Assembly (NCBI RefSeq): GCF_006443095.1
Contig: NZ_VFWZ01000002.1
Location: 434,001-498,000, forward strand
Length of the DNA: 64,000 bases
Origin: Aquimarina algicola
GTDB lineage: Bacteria; Bacteroidota; Bacteroidia; Flavobacteriales; Flavobacteriaceae
Direction: 5' to 3'
Both the position numbers and the translations under genes were made by a program. The stretch's first letter is position 1, and every line of letters begins with the position of its first letter. Positions 16,271 through 25,374 of this stretch are shown here, in pieces. The notes under the pieces were generated by a model that was not told the origin of the DNA, did not search any database, and saw only the letters and a list, made by a program, of their open reading frames with translations.

Positions 16271-17326
16271 ATGAAAAAAAGTTATATTATCTTGTTGTTA
16301 ATTATGTTTACAACTATTATGACAGCACAAAATCCTTTTGAAAAATTTGGATACACACCAAAGGTAGGCACACTAACTAAAGGAAAATTTATTGAGCATT
16401 TCGATAATGATAGTATTGTTCAAATTGGAACGGTATTACTTAATGTCCGTTCTAAATCCATAATTGGATTTGAAATGAAAACGATAACATTATCTGAAGC
16501 GACTTTAGAACCTTCAATATCTAGTCGATGGATGAATCCTGACCCATTAGCAGAAGGCATGAGACGATTTTCCCCGTATAATTATGCTTGGGATAATCCT
16601 ATAAATGTAATTGATCCAGACGGATTATTTGGAATTTTCGTAAATGAAGCTGGTAGACAAATTGGTGATGATGGTATAGATGATGACAAAGTCTATGTTG
16701 TAAAAACTTCCAAGAAAAGTTTTGATAGTGGTGTAGCATCGGCAGGTATATCTGGTAAAGAAGCAAGAGCAACCGAAAAGTTTATAAAGGAAAATAGTGG
16801 TAATACAGCAGCATTTCAAGAAAATAGTATTGCTTATGACAATAGTGTAGAGATCGAAGGAAGTGCTGATACTAGGCAAGCAATGGTTGACATTGTAAAT
16901 CAAGACAACGGACGAGGAGGAACTTCTGATGCGAATAACAGAGAATATGGTGGAACAATCTCAAATGATGGAACGGTTACTCAATCTCCACCGGGAGCCG
17001 TTTCTGATCCATCGGTAAACTCGCATGCAAGTATAGAACATGTAATACGTGGTAACACTAAATCAACTTTTCATAGCCATCCAAGTGGCACAAAAGTAAC
17101 AGGTGCGGGCGCAGCGAATAGAAATAGTACATCTGCTTCTTCGAGCATTGGAGGTAGTACAACAACAAGCAGTTTCCAAAACGCTCCTTCAAAACCTGAT
17201 GTGAGTGGATCTACTAGAACAAATTACACGTTTTATAGAGGTGGTGGTGGAAGAGTATATATTTATAGTGGTAAAGGGGTTATAGCAACACTTCCTCAAA
17301 AAAGATTTGTTAGACCAAAAAGATAA
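16271..17326 (+). CDS. Short exported RHS-core protein with JAB-like C-terminal domain
   Basis: 351 residues. Signal peptide ([20 protein letters not shown]), then a block nearly identical to residues of the gene at 18369 ([35 protein letters not shown]), then an RHS-repeat-associated core end ([34 protein letters not shown], about 78-115). The variable C-terminus has [19 protein letters not shown] and later PSKPD: the HxH...SxxD pattern of JAB/MPN metalloproteases. The RHS shell repeats are missing, so this is a mini-polymorphic toxin. Likely target: protein peptide or isopeptide bonds, by inference. Confidence 0.7.
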   Translation: MKKSYIILLLIMFTTIMTAQNPFEKFGYTPKVGTLTKGKFIEHFDNDSIVQIGTVLLNVRSKSIIGFEMKTITLSEATLEPSISSRWMNPDPLAEGMRRFSPYNYAWDNPINVIDPDGLFGIFVNEAGRQIGDDGIDDDKVYVVKTSKKSFDSGVASAGISGKEARATEKFIKENSGNTAAFQENSIAYDNSVEIEGSADTRQAMVDIVNQDNGRGGTSDANNREYGGTISNDGTVTQSPPGAVSDPSVNSHASIEHVIRGNTKSTFHSHPSGTKVTGAGAANRNSTSASSSIGGSTTTSSFQNAPSKPDVSGSTRTNYTFYRGGGGRVYIYSGKGVIATLPQKRFVRPKR

Positions 17327-17330
17327 AAAA

Positions 17331-17810
17331 ATGAAGAATCTTGTATTAATATCATTCTTGTTTTTTAGCGTCTTAAGTTTTTCTCAAAAAGAGAAGAATA
17401 TCGACTTAAGAACATTTTACTATACCGCTATCAAAAATAAAATTGATTATGAAAAAGGAATGATTAAAAGCGGAGTATCTGCCCGAAAGATTAATGATTA
17501 TTATTTTGTCTTTAAAGATGATTCGATGAATGATTATTTACCTGCAAATATCGAAGGGTATAAAATTAACTATATAAATATCTACGGCAGAAAAAATAAA
17601 AGACTTTTAAAAAAAGGGATTTATGCTTTTCAAATTCAGCCTATCAAATTAAAAGGAGGTAGGATAGAAATCGATTTAATCGATTTTCAAATAACCTACA
17701 AAAATAAAAACTACAATATGGCTAATGGTGGCGGTAGTACGACTGTTTTTGAGTATTCCTGTAGTACGAATAAATGGGAGTTTATAGAAACAAAGCATCA
17801 TGGAATATGA
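17331..17810 (+). CDS. Exported hypothetical protein, possible immunity partner
   Basis: About 159 residues with signal peptide (MKNLVLISFLFFSVLSFSQ). ATG at 17331, five bases after the RHS-core stop, is the credible start. Beta-rich mature part (YYFVFKDDSMNDYL, YKINYINIYGR, GGRIEIDLIDFQITYKN). Position right after a toxin-like gene, separate export and lack of relatives fit an immunity protein, but this is inferred from order alone. Ends overlapping the next gene (ATGA). Confidence 0.6.
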   Translation: MKNLVLISFLFFSVLSFSQKEKNIDLRTFYYTAIKNKIDYEKGMIKSGVSARKINDYYFVFKDDSMNDYLPANIEGYKINYINIYGRKNKRLLKKGIYAFQIQPIKLKGGRIEIDLIDFQITYKNKNYNMANGGGSTTVFEYSCSTNKWEFIETKHHGI

Positions 17811-18325
17811 AAAACATAATTTTATCATTATTGTTAATACCTTATTTGAACATATTTGGGATAGTCAATGCTCAAAATCAAATTACATCAAAAGAAATGC
17901 AATTTGTTTTCAAAGAAACACTTGCCAAATCTCTAAATTTTGTACCAGAAGCAACGAATATATGGTCGTTTGATAATTCAAATAATGATTACTTCAAAAA
18001 AGATACAATTATTTTAAATAGTGCAAGATGTGGTTTTGGATATAATTGCCATAGAATACAGTGGAGTTTTTACGAAAATGAAAGATTTATTTTGGAAAAG
18101 ATTGTTGAATGTGATGAACCTCCGACTAAAGTTGCTTCCAAAGAGGAAGATTTTATGGATTTAAAAATCAAAGAGCAAGATGGTATGACATATTTATGCC
18201 TTCATAACAACAATGGGATTTTCGAGACTTTTGAAGTTTTAAGTTTAAAAGCAAATAACACTACTGATGAAGAATGCACCTTTAACTATACTTTAAAGCT
18301 TCTTAGAATTAGAGAGAATGAATAG
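17807..18325 (+). CDS. Exported hypothetical protein
   Basis: About 172 residues; signal peptide (MKNIILSLLLIPYLNIFGIVNAQ). ATG at 17807 overlaps the previous stop, so translation is coupled. Mature part has a pair of Cys (ARCGFGYNCHRIQW), a further CDEPP and late Cys residues, perhaps disulphides. No family recognised. Another candidate immunity protein between the two RHS-core genes. Confidence 0.6.
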   Translation: MKNIILSLLLIPYLNIFGIVNAQNQITSKEMQFVFKETLAKSLNFVPEATNIWSFDNSNNDYFKKDTIILNSARCGFGYNCHRIQWSFYENERFILEKIVECDEPPTKVASKEEDFMDLKIKEQDGMTYLCLHNNNGIFETFEVLSLKANNTTDEECTFNYTLKLLRIRENE

Positions 18326-18368
18326 AAAATCAAATCAACAAAAAAGAAAAAACACTAAATCAATCAGA

Positions 18369-19400
18369 ATGAAAAAAATTTATTTATTCTTAATATTCCT
18401 TCTGAGCTTAACAATTATGAAAGCTCAAAATCCATTCAAGAAGTTTGGCTATAAACCGAAAATAGGAACTCTTAGTAAAGGAAAGTATATAGAATCTTTC
18501 GACAATGACAGTATAGTCCAAATAGGAACAGTATTGCTTAATGTTAAATCAAAACAAATTGTTGGATTTGTCAAAGAAACTATCACTTATTCTGAAGCAA
18601 CTCTAAAACCTTCAATTTCTAGCCGTTGGATGAATCCTGATCCTCTCTCCGAGGAGTTTCCTGATAAATCTCCCTATAATTTTGTAAATAATAATCCTAT
18701 ATTTTTTACCGATCCAACCGGATTAGCTCCACAGGGTTTATTTGATGACTATGGATTGGATAAGAATGGAAATATTAGGTTGATCAAAAAGACCAATGAC
18801 AATACTGACACACTATATGCAACAACTACCAATGAAAACGGAGATACCGTAAAAGATGAAAGTAAAGGTTCCGTTACCGTAAATAAAGATTCTGAAGGTA
18901 ATAGTTTAGTTTCTGACTTAGCAAATAACGGTAAGACACAACAGTATGATGATTATGGCACAACTAAAGAAAGGGAGGTAAATATAGCCGTCACTGATGA
19001 AAAGAATAAAAATGATGTCTTTAATTTATTTAAGTTTGTAGCAGATAATTCCAATGTAGAATGGAGTGTTGGTAAAATTGAATATCAAGGGCTTGGAACA
19101 AACTATCAGATTGGAACTTATCACGATTCTAACCTTTCTCCAGGAGTTAAAAATGGTTCTCTTGGAAATGTCTTAGGCTTGGTTCATTCCCATCCTAATC
19201 AGAATACTGCCCAAGAAAGACGTGAAAGTATAGGAGGAGATACTGGGGTTTCTACTCGATTTTTGACTAAGCATGGAAGTAATAAACCTTATTTAATATA
19301 TTTTCCTAGTACTCAGTCAACAACTAGACTTCGCTTACCAAAAGAGGACTTTCTAAGAGGTAGAGCCGTTCGCAGAAGTAACTCATCATATAAATTTTAA
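18369..19400 (+). CDS. Second short exported RHS-core protein with different HSHP C-terminus
   Basis: 343 residues from ATG 18369 (a longer frame opens at 18318 but lacks a signal peptide at its start). Signal peptide MKKIYLFLIFLLSLTIMKAQ. Residues about 20-95 closely match the gene at 16271 ([56 protein letters not shown]). After the RHS end the sequence diverges fully; the tip has LGNVLGLVHSHPNQNTAQERRE, again an HxHP metal-binding pattern, but a different domain. So the constant head was duplicated and given a new tip, the mark of polymorphic toxins. Confidence 0.7.
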   Translation: MKKIYLFLIFLLSLTIMKAQNPFKKFGYKPKIGTLSKGKYIESFDNDSIVQIGTVLLNVKSKQIVGFVKETITYSEATLKPSISSRWMNPDPLSEEFPDKSPYNFVNNNPIFFTDPTGLAPQGLFDDYGLDKNGNIRLIKKTNDNTDTLYATTTNENGDTVKDESKGSVTVNKDSEGNSLVSDLANNGKTQQYDDYGTTKEREVNIAVTDEKNKNDVFNLFKFVADNSNVEWSVGKIEYQGLGTNYQIGTYHDSNLSPGVKNGSLGNVLGLVHSHPNQNTAQERRESIGGDTGVSTRFLTKHGSNKPYLIYFPSTQSTTRLRLPKEDFLRGRAVRRSNSSYKF

Positions 19401-19402
19401 AT

Positions 19403-19954
19403 ATGAAAATAAACTTAATAATTTTTGTTTTTTTTGGTTTGCTAGTAAGTTGTAATAGCAAACAAAAACTAGAGGACCAAAATGACATTATAAAGATTGA
19501 TCCCTCTTTAAAGAAGGTTTTAGACGATTATATAGAAGAATATCCTATAAACGTAAAGTATGGAGAGGATTTAAACAGATTCTATGAGAAAGGATTCTCA
19601 CATCCATCATATCACATTTACTTTGATAAAAAAGAAAAAGACACGATTTTCACTATAACCATTTTTCCACAGTTACACACATTTGAATTGGAAGAACGCG
19701 AGGGGGAAATGGAAGGAGAATCGTTCATCTTTCATTTATACCCAAAAGGATTTTTTACTTATAAAAAAACCAATCCTATTGTAGTTTTCGATCAAAAATC
19801 TATTGCTAATAAGTTTTACAATAAAGAGGTATTACACTCCATACCCGACACCCTTATTACAACAAGTATTGATGACGTTAGAGGTTATAAACCTTATCCT
19901 TGGAGATATCTTATTAAGAATGGTAAAATTACTTTAAAAATTGAAGGCAATTAA
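19403..19954 (+). CDS. Lipoprotein, possible immunity partner
   Basis: 183 residues with lipobox LVSC in MKINLIIFVFFGLLVSCNS. The mature part is acidic and has strands (FTITIFPQLHTFELEE). Starts two bases after the second RHS-core stop. No family recognised. Location and periplasmic anchoring fit an immunity protein for the upstream toxin; this is inference. Confidence 0.65.
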   Translation: MKINLIIFVFFGLLVSCNSKQKLEDQNDIIKIDPSLKKVLDDYIEEYPINVKYGEDLNRFYEKGFSHPSYHIYFDKKEKDTIFTITIFPQLHTFELEEREGEMEGESFIFHLYPKGFFTYKKTNPIVVFDQKSIANKFYNKEVLHSIPDTLITTSIDDVRGYKPYPWRYLIKNGKITLKIEGN

Positions 19955-19985
19955 TGAAAATGACAATTTTCTCAAAAGATTTAAA

Positions 19986-20462
19986 ATGCTTAAATATCCA
20001 GTTATCATATTCACTTTGTTCTATTTGACTTCCTGCAAAACAAGTCAAGAGGAACTAAATTTGAGTGATCGGGGAACAATACTTCTGGATTCAGAATATA
20101 ACAGATGGCTTAGAACCAAATACGGTTATGTAACTTGGAAACCGAAGAAAGAAGACCTTCGCATTTTAAATATTGTAATCAATAAAGCTATAAAAAACAA
20201 TAAATTCAATTTTATAAAACAACCAATAAATAAAAATATTGAAACATATTATCGGCAGTATATCCCTTATATCAATGAAAGTAATGAACGTCTTATAAAA
20301 ATTAATGCTTTTTGTGAATTACTTAAAACTCCTCCTACTCCATCACAGAAAGATATTGGCTTCACAAATATTGATTGGAAAGAAGAATATGTCGAAGTTG
20401 AAGATGGTGAAAGTTGTTATTGGGAATTGATTATCAATATTGACACAAAAGAATATGAATAA
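19986..20462 (+). CDS. Lipoprotein
   Basis: About 158 residues. The frame opens earlier (19941), but ATG at 19986 gives a lipoprotein signal (MLKYPVIIFTLFYLTSC, lipobox LTSC). Mature part mixed alpha/beta, no known domain. One of a run of lipoprotein genes 19403-21627 that look like a stack of immunity genes. Confidence 0.6.
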   Translation: MLKYPVIIFTLFYLTSCKTSQEELNLSDRGTILLDSEYNRWLRTKYGYVTWKPKKEDLRILNIVINKAIKNNKFNFIKQPINKNIETYYRQYIPYINESNERLIKINAFCELLKTPPTPSQKDIGFTNIDWKEEYVEVEDGESCYWELIINIDTKEYE

Positions 20463-20526
20463 ATTTACCTTGACATCCTTAGTCTGTGAAACATTTCTTT
20501 CAACACCATGATTAAATTCAACCACT

Positions 20527-21015
20527 ATGAAATACTTAATGTTATTATTGATATTTATTTTAATCAGTTGTAAACCGAAAGCAACAGGTAAGAGAACTGA
20601 TTTTAATGAGACCCAAAATCCTACTAATGAGAATGAACTAGTGAAATATCGTTTTAACATCACTATGGAATGGGCTACCAGAATAGATGAATTCGTCGTA
20701 GTGGAAAATACGATAACAGGGCATATACAAAGAAAAGTAGAAGAAATAGATGATGATTTTACTGTTATCAAACTACAAAAAAAGAAATACCTAGAATCTA
20801 GTTTGACTACTTTAATCAAAAACAACCGCCAAAGGATTGAAAAAAAGAAAAATGCCAGAGAACTTTTAAAGATTATAAAAACCGATGATACTATAAGCTT
20901 GTATTCTTATGGTCTTTCAGATAAAAGCAAGTTTATTAAAGAATACTTTGCGGTAATGAAAACAATATATCCAAACAACCATAGCTTTGAGTATCCTAAA
21001 ATTATCATTGATTAA
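20527..21015 (+). CDS. Lipoprotein
   Basis: 162 residues, lipobox ISCK in MKYLMLLLIFILISCKPK. Mature part basic and helical at the C-terminus; no family recognised. It stands 64 bases after the previous gene. Candidate orphan immunity protein by context. Confidence 0.6.
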   Translation: MKYLMLLLIFILISCKPKATGKRTDFNETQNPTNENELVKYRFNITMEWATRIDEFVVVENTITGHIQRKVEEIDDDFTVIKLQKKKYLESSLTTLIKNNRQRIEKKKNARELLKIIKTDDTISLYSYGLSDKSKFIKEYFAVMKTIYPNNHSFEYPKIIID

Positions 21016-21045
21016 TATTTAAAGAAAAAAACACTAAAACAAATC

Positions 21046-21627
21046 ATGTCTCGTATAGTTTTACCAATAATAATATTCATTTTACTAACGTCAGTTTGGC
21101 AATGTAAACCAACTTCCAAAAAGGAATCGTTTACTATTGATTTTAGTGTAAATGACATTGTTAGAAAAGACAAAAACTGTCAAGAAATCTTTAAAAAAGT
21201 ATACTGGATTGATTCTGTTCGTTTAAATACGGAGCCTTATGTTGAAAGCTTGCTTAACCGCTTTATTGGATACAATAGACGTGATTCATATGAACGCTTA
21301 TTTATGATCATTTTGGATCAAGAAGGAGAAATTTGGACAAGGCATAATTTTGATATTCAAATCAAAAATAGTAGTGCCTCAATTGTGAAATATGAATATC
21401 TAGATGGTAAATTCACCCCAATTACAAAGAAAATGGAATCATTTGACGAACAGAAATTTGAAGATTTTTTAAATGCAAATTCTCTTGTAGAACGTCAGAG
21501 AAATTATAACATACTAACTTTTGATTTTAAAAATAATAATTCTTGTGAATGTCGATTTTTAGGTAGGACAGAGTTTGTTATAAATGACTTAAAAAATTTA
21601 AACTTGTTCGATCAATTCGAAGACTGA
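21046..21627 (+). CDS. Lipoprotein
   Basis: 193 residues, signal with Cys at the end (LLTSVWQCKP). Mature part has VNDIVRKDKNC, a middle domain and a CEC pair near the end. No known domain. It precedes the TssD gene by 35 bases. It might be immunity to an effector carried by the TssD tube, or an RHS tip; unproven. Confidence 0.6.
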   Translation: MSRIVLPIIIFILLTSVWQCKPTSKKESFTIDFSVNDIVRKDKNCQEIFKKVYWIDSVRLNTEPYVESLLNRFIGYNRRDSYERLFMIILDQEGEIWTRHNFDIQIKNSSASIVKYEYLDGKFTPITKKMESFDEQKFEDFLNANSLVERQRNYNILTFDFKNNNSCECRFLGRTEFVINDLKNLNLFDQFED

Positions 21628-21662
21628 ACTACTAAACTGGATTAACCCTAAAACTAAATTTA

Positions 21663-22358
21663 ATGAGTTTTAAAGTAAAATTATATGTAGATGGTATGGA
21701 ATTCAATATTTTACAACATCACTTTGGTTTCTTGCAGAATAGCGATTATACAGGCAGACCAATTTCCAAACCTCAATCAAGAACCTTTGACTTTATAATA
21801 GAAGCAAGTAAAGATAATACATTCTTTGAATGGTCAACCCACCCAACGATGATGAAAAAGGAATGCGAAATTGTTTTCTCACCTACTCTAGGTAATAGTA
21901 AAAGCACCAAAATTAAGTTATTAGACATTTATTGTGTGTATTGTAATTATCACTTTACTAGTACAGGTGTTGATCCTTTCACAGTTACATTCAGTTTATC
22001 TCCAGCAACTATTTTATTTGATGGTCAAGTAATAATGTCAAAACATTGGAAAGTAACAGATCCCGAAAGATTAAATGTTGCACCAACCACTATTGAAAGT
22101 AACAAGGAATTAACTAGATACTATCTTACAGATATGGATGGTAACGAAATTGAGGATTACGTAACAGGAGATATTATATTACTTCAACTAGAAACCCGAA
22201 ATAGAATAGGAGACAAAACTAGCGTCAGTTTTAATGATAATGAACATGATTTCAAAATGAATGGAAGTATCCTTAAAAACGATACTATAGAAGGCTATAT
22301 CATCAATAGCGATCACGAAACGATAAAATTAGAAGTGATAGATCAACAAGAAGCTTAA
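21663..22358 (+). CDS. tssD: Type VI secretion tube protein TssD (Hcp) with extra C-terminal domain
   Basis: 231 residues. Residues 1-130 match the Bacteroidota TssD/Hcp pattern: MSFKVKLYVDGMEFNILQHH, DYTGRPISKPQSRTFDFIIEAS, FFEWSTHPTMMKKECEIVF, and FTSTGVDPFTVTFSLSPATI. Hcp hexamers stack into the T6SS inner tube. Ordinary TssD ends near residue 130-140; here about 95 more residues (RYYLTDMDGNEIEDY, GDIILLQLETRN, SVSFNDNEHDF) form an Ig-like extension. The same style of domain opens the next gene. No sheath, baseplate or membrane-complex genes are nearby, so the apparatus must be elsewhere in the genome. Confidence 0.85.
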   Translation: MSFKVKLYVDGMEFNILQHHFGFLQNSDYTGRPISKPQSRTFDFIIEASKDNTFFEWSTHPTMMKKECEIVFSPTLGNSKSTKIKLLDIYCVYCNYHFTSTGVDPFTVTFSLSPATILFDGQVIMSKHWKVTDPERLNVAPTTIESNKELTRYYLTDMDGNEIEDYVTGDIILLQLETRNRIGDKTSVSFNDNEHDFKMNGSILKNDTIEGYIINSDHETIKLEVIDQQEA

Positions 22359-22369
22359 AACCAATAACC

Positions 22370-24082
22370 ATGACAAGATTTACAGTTAAATTTGAAGATG
22401 GAGAAACTAGAACGCTCACAGCAAAGTATATCAAGCCCGAAATTGTAAGAGGTTGGTGGACTTATGATAAAGAAGGAGAACAACCCTATATTTATAAAAA
22501 GCTGGATGAAAATAAAAATGAAGAAGAAGTTTCTGTTCTTTTAGGTGACACAATGTATTTTCACGTAGAAGTAAAAGGAATCCGAGCTGGCGAAGAACTG
22601 GAATTTCAGCTTTTCGATCATGATCATCTATTATGGATTGACGAGATTGATCCAGATGATTCCGAATTCCCTAATGATCCAGTATTTAAAAAAGAAAAAA
22701 TAAAACAAGTAGGTGATAAAAGAATTGCGACTATTGAAGTAAAGTTAGAGGATAGTTGGGAGCCTGTTATTAAAGATGATCACGATGGGAATTTGGTTTC
22801 CTTAGATCATACTATAGAATTATATTGGAGAATATCATATAAAAACCTATCTGAAGAATATCCTAAAGATGAAAATGATGATCGTCTACGAGTTGGTTAT
22901 AATGATCGAAATCTTTGGATTATACCCGTAAACGAAGGAAGTAGTATTCCAGAATTTTTTGATAGAGAAGGAAATCTTATTGTAACTTCATTTAATCCTA
23001 TTGATGCCACTTCCAAAAAACCTGACAATGAGGAACGATCAGAACAATATGATAACCACGGAAAGTTAATACGTCACGCTGCTAAAAAAGCAAATGATAT
23101 GGCAAAGGCTACTGGTTTGGAGGGTAAAATTGCTAATGTTATTGTTATGAAGGTAAAAATTATAACAAAAAGTACCGCACTTTCTGAAATTAACATGATT
23201 AAAAAGCAAGTATATCGAGAAACTATAAATCTAACTAAAAATGAAATTGTTCATAGTATTGAATATGAGGTAAAAAGTGCTTCTGCCTTTGTAATCAAAG
23301 ATACTTTTTCCCACATCAATATAACTGAAGAAGAAAAACTGATACGAAAATCATTCTCTGAATACTTTAATAAAGTAGATTTTAAAGAGGGAGTTGTTGG
23401 TTCATTACGAAATGCTAGAGAATTGCTAAGATTTTATGATTATGTACAAGTTGGTCCAACAATTCATAGTCTATTTGCACAGGAAGGGGGCAGTAATGGT
23501 ATACCAAAACCTTCATCAGTTGTAAGTATATTTTCTACATTTTCTGGTACGAAACCCCTTAAATGGGCAGCGAGAGATATTGCCGAAGAAGCAGCCAAAA
23601 AAACAATGGCTGAAACAGCAAAAAGAACAACCACTACGGCAGCTTTAGAATCTGCTACCACACAACAGGCAGCAAGAATGAATCCTATGGTGTTAGCATC
23701 TGAAGCTCTTACAGGGCTAGGTTCTTTATTTATGGTAGCTGATGTGATAGCAACTGAAGTTACCAACAGTATGCTTAATGATATGAGTGCCTATGGAAAA
23801 GAACTTGTACACATTAATAAACATAATGGATTAGACGCTATAGAAACTTTAATTGAAAGAACTTACGCAGATGAATTAGGAGATTTCTTTCTTCAAAGAG
23901 ATATTTCAAATGAAGCCCATTACAAAGTGATGAATGGAGAGATTAAGACACTCGAAGAATTAGATCAATTCGATCCTATTGATGATTTTGGGCAAAAGTA
24001 TACTTATTTAATCTTTGTGCAAGACAAGGATACAGAAAATGAAAAGTTTTATATTGACGCTGTTTATAGCCAAACTTACTAA
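22370..24082 (+). CDS. Putative T6SS cargo/effector protein
   Basis: 570 residues, no signal peptide. The N-terminal 200 residues are beta-rich; VLLGDTMYFHVEVKGIRAGEELEFQLFDHD resembles the extension of the TssD next door (GD-x-h-x-h-x-E-x-G-x5-F-x-D), so this may be an adaptor that docks with the tube. Residues about 220-570 are mainly helical with an Ala-rich stretch (AARDIAEEAAKKTMAETAKR) and one hydrophobic segment near 455 (LASEALTGLGSLFMVADVIA). The toxic activity is not recognisable; a membrane-active effector is possible. Next gene starts right after the stop. Confidence 0.6.
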   Translation: MTRFTVKFEDGETRTLTAKYIKPEIVRGWWTYDKEGEQPYIYKKLDENKNEEEVSVLLGDTMYFHVEVKGIRAGEELEFQLFDHDHLLWIDEIDPDDSEFPNDPVFKKEKIKQVGDKRIATIEVKLEDSWEPVIKDDHDGNLVSLDHTIELYWRISYKNLSEEYPKDENDDRLRVGYNDRNLWIIPVNEGSSIPEFFDREGNLIVTSFNPIDATSKKPDNEERSEQYDNHGKLIRHAAKKANDMAKATGLEGKIANVIVMKVKIITKSTALSEINMIKKQVYRETINLTKNEIVHSIEYEVKSASAFVIKDTFSHINITEEEKLIRKSFSEYFNKVDFKEGVVGSLRNARELLRFYDYVQVGPTIHSLFAQEGGSNGIPKPSSVVSIFSTFSGTKPLKWAARDIAEEAAKKTMAETAKRTTTTAALESATTQQAARMNPMVLASEALTGLGSLFMVADVIATEVTNSMLNDMSAYGKELVHINKHNGLDAIETLIERTYADELGDFFLQRDISNEAHYKVMNGEIKTLEELDQFDPIDDFGQKYTYLIFVQDKDTENEKFYIDAVYSQTY

Positions 24083-24652
24083 ATGATGAATAAGATTATA
24101 TCCAAAGTATTAATTACTATTACATTACTTTTATCTTCTTGCAATAACAATGCCCAAGAGGAAAAATTAATCCATAAAATCTTTCCTAATACGGATTTAC
24201 CATTGAAAGTAAAGATTGGAGAGCTAAAACGAGATAGTATTCCAACGCTCTTTTATATACCTCTTGAATTTAAGTATGTAAACAATAGCGGCTCTAAACT
24301 TAAAATTAAACATACTTTCTGGAGTAAAAAAAGCCCAAATATCAGACATGGAACAGTATATTTTAAACACAATGAAAAACTGGTAAAAGGCATAAGAACG
24401 AAATATTTGGAAGAAAAACAACAGGAACAATATCAATCATTTGTGAGGTTTGATTTATTATTAAGCAGTCAGGAATTTAATAACCTATTCAATAAGGAAT
24501 TTATTAAAAATGAGATGTACGACCTAAAATTCAAACCCGATCTGCGTTCTTTTTTAAAAGATAAGCTTTTAGAAAAAGGATATGTGATTTCAATATTTTT
24601 TGATATGGAAAACAAAAAAAACATCATTCATAAGATACCGTTAGAATTTTAA
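24083..24652 (+). CDS. Lipoprotein, likely immunity to the upstream effector
   Basis: 189 residues, lipobox LSSC in ITITLLLSSCNN. It begins on the base after the effector stop, strongly suggesting a toxin-immunity pair, with protection in the periplasm. The mature part is beta-rich then basic-helical. No family recognised. Confidence 0.65.
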   Translation: MMNKIISKVLITITLLLSSCNNNAQEEKLIHKIFPNTDLPLKVKIGELKRDSIPTLFYIPLEFKYVNNSGSKLKIKHTFWSKKSPNIRHGTVYFKHNEKLVKGIRTKYLEEKQQEQYQSFVRFDLLLSSQEFNNLFNKEFIKNEMYDLKFKPDLRSFLKDKLLEKGYVISIFFDMENKKNIIHKIPLEF

Positions 24653-24683
24653 TAACAAACAAGTCCTCTTAAAACAAAAATCA

Positions 24684-25235
24684 ATGGAAAACCAATTATT
24701 TTTTTATGGCTTATTTAGTGCTATTCTAGGTTTCTTATATTTTATCTATAGAATTGGAAAAACCAAAATACCTAGTTTTAATTTTTTAGGAAACGGGAAC
24801 CGATCACTAATAAAAAAATTTATTGAAAATGCAGATAGGATTCCTATTGATCTTAACAAAGTAGAATTCAGACATCAAGTTAATGAGAAAGAAAGTTTTG
24901 ACTTCAAACCTTATGAAAGAGATATCTTATTAGAGTCCAATAAATCAAAGAAATATTCAGAATATAAAAATAGAGGTATTATTAAGTTTACCTATAAAAA
25001 CCAAGAATATAAACATCTTATCTATGCAGATGGTATTCCCGAAAAATCATTACTTACATACTTTTACCTCCAAAAAGAAACGTATTTGTACATTGATAAA
25101 GAAAATATATCAAAAAGATATTTAGACTTATCCTTTTTAACAGAAGCTACAAACGGAAAATTTCAAAACCGAGGTATTGAATTTATAGACCTAGACACAT
25201 ATGATTTGAAAATAAAACATAGTATTTATGGGTGA
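24684..25235 (+). CDS. Membrane-anchored hypothetical protein
   Basis: 183 residues. N-terminal membrane segment (LFFYGLFSAILGFLYFIYRIG), then a cytoplasmic or periplasmic soluble domain with many charged residues. Last gene of the plus-strand effector run, 31 bases after the previous gene, and convergent with the virus-like minus-strand operon. Function unknown; a second immunity candidate. Confidence 0.55.
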   Translation: MENQLFFYGLFSAILGFLYFIYRIGKTKIPSFNFLGNGNRSLIKKFIENADRIPIDLNKVEFRHQVNEKESFDFKPYERDILLESNKSKKYSEYKNRGIIKFTYKNQEYKHLIYADGIPEKSLLTYFYLQKETYLYIDKENISKRYLDLSFLTEATNGKFQNRGIEFIDLDTYDLKIKHSIYG

Positions 25236-25374
25236 TAAAAGCCTACAAAATCTATTAGCTGCGGTTTTGGTGGTTTTTCAACTGGATTAAATCTAAATTA
25301 ATAATTAATTATCAAATACCACCGTAAAATTCATTTCATCCTGTTCATATTAATTCTTAATAACTATAAACAAG

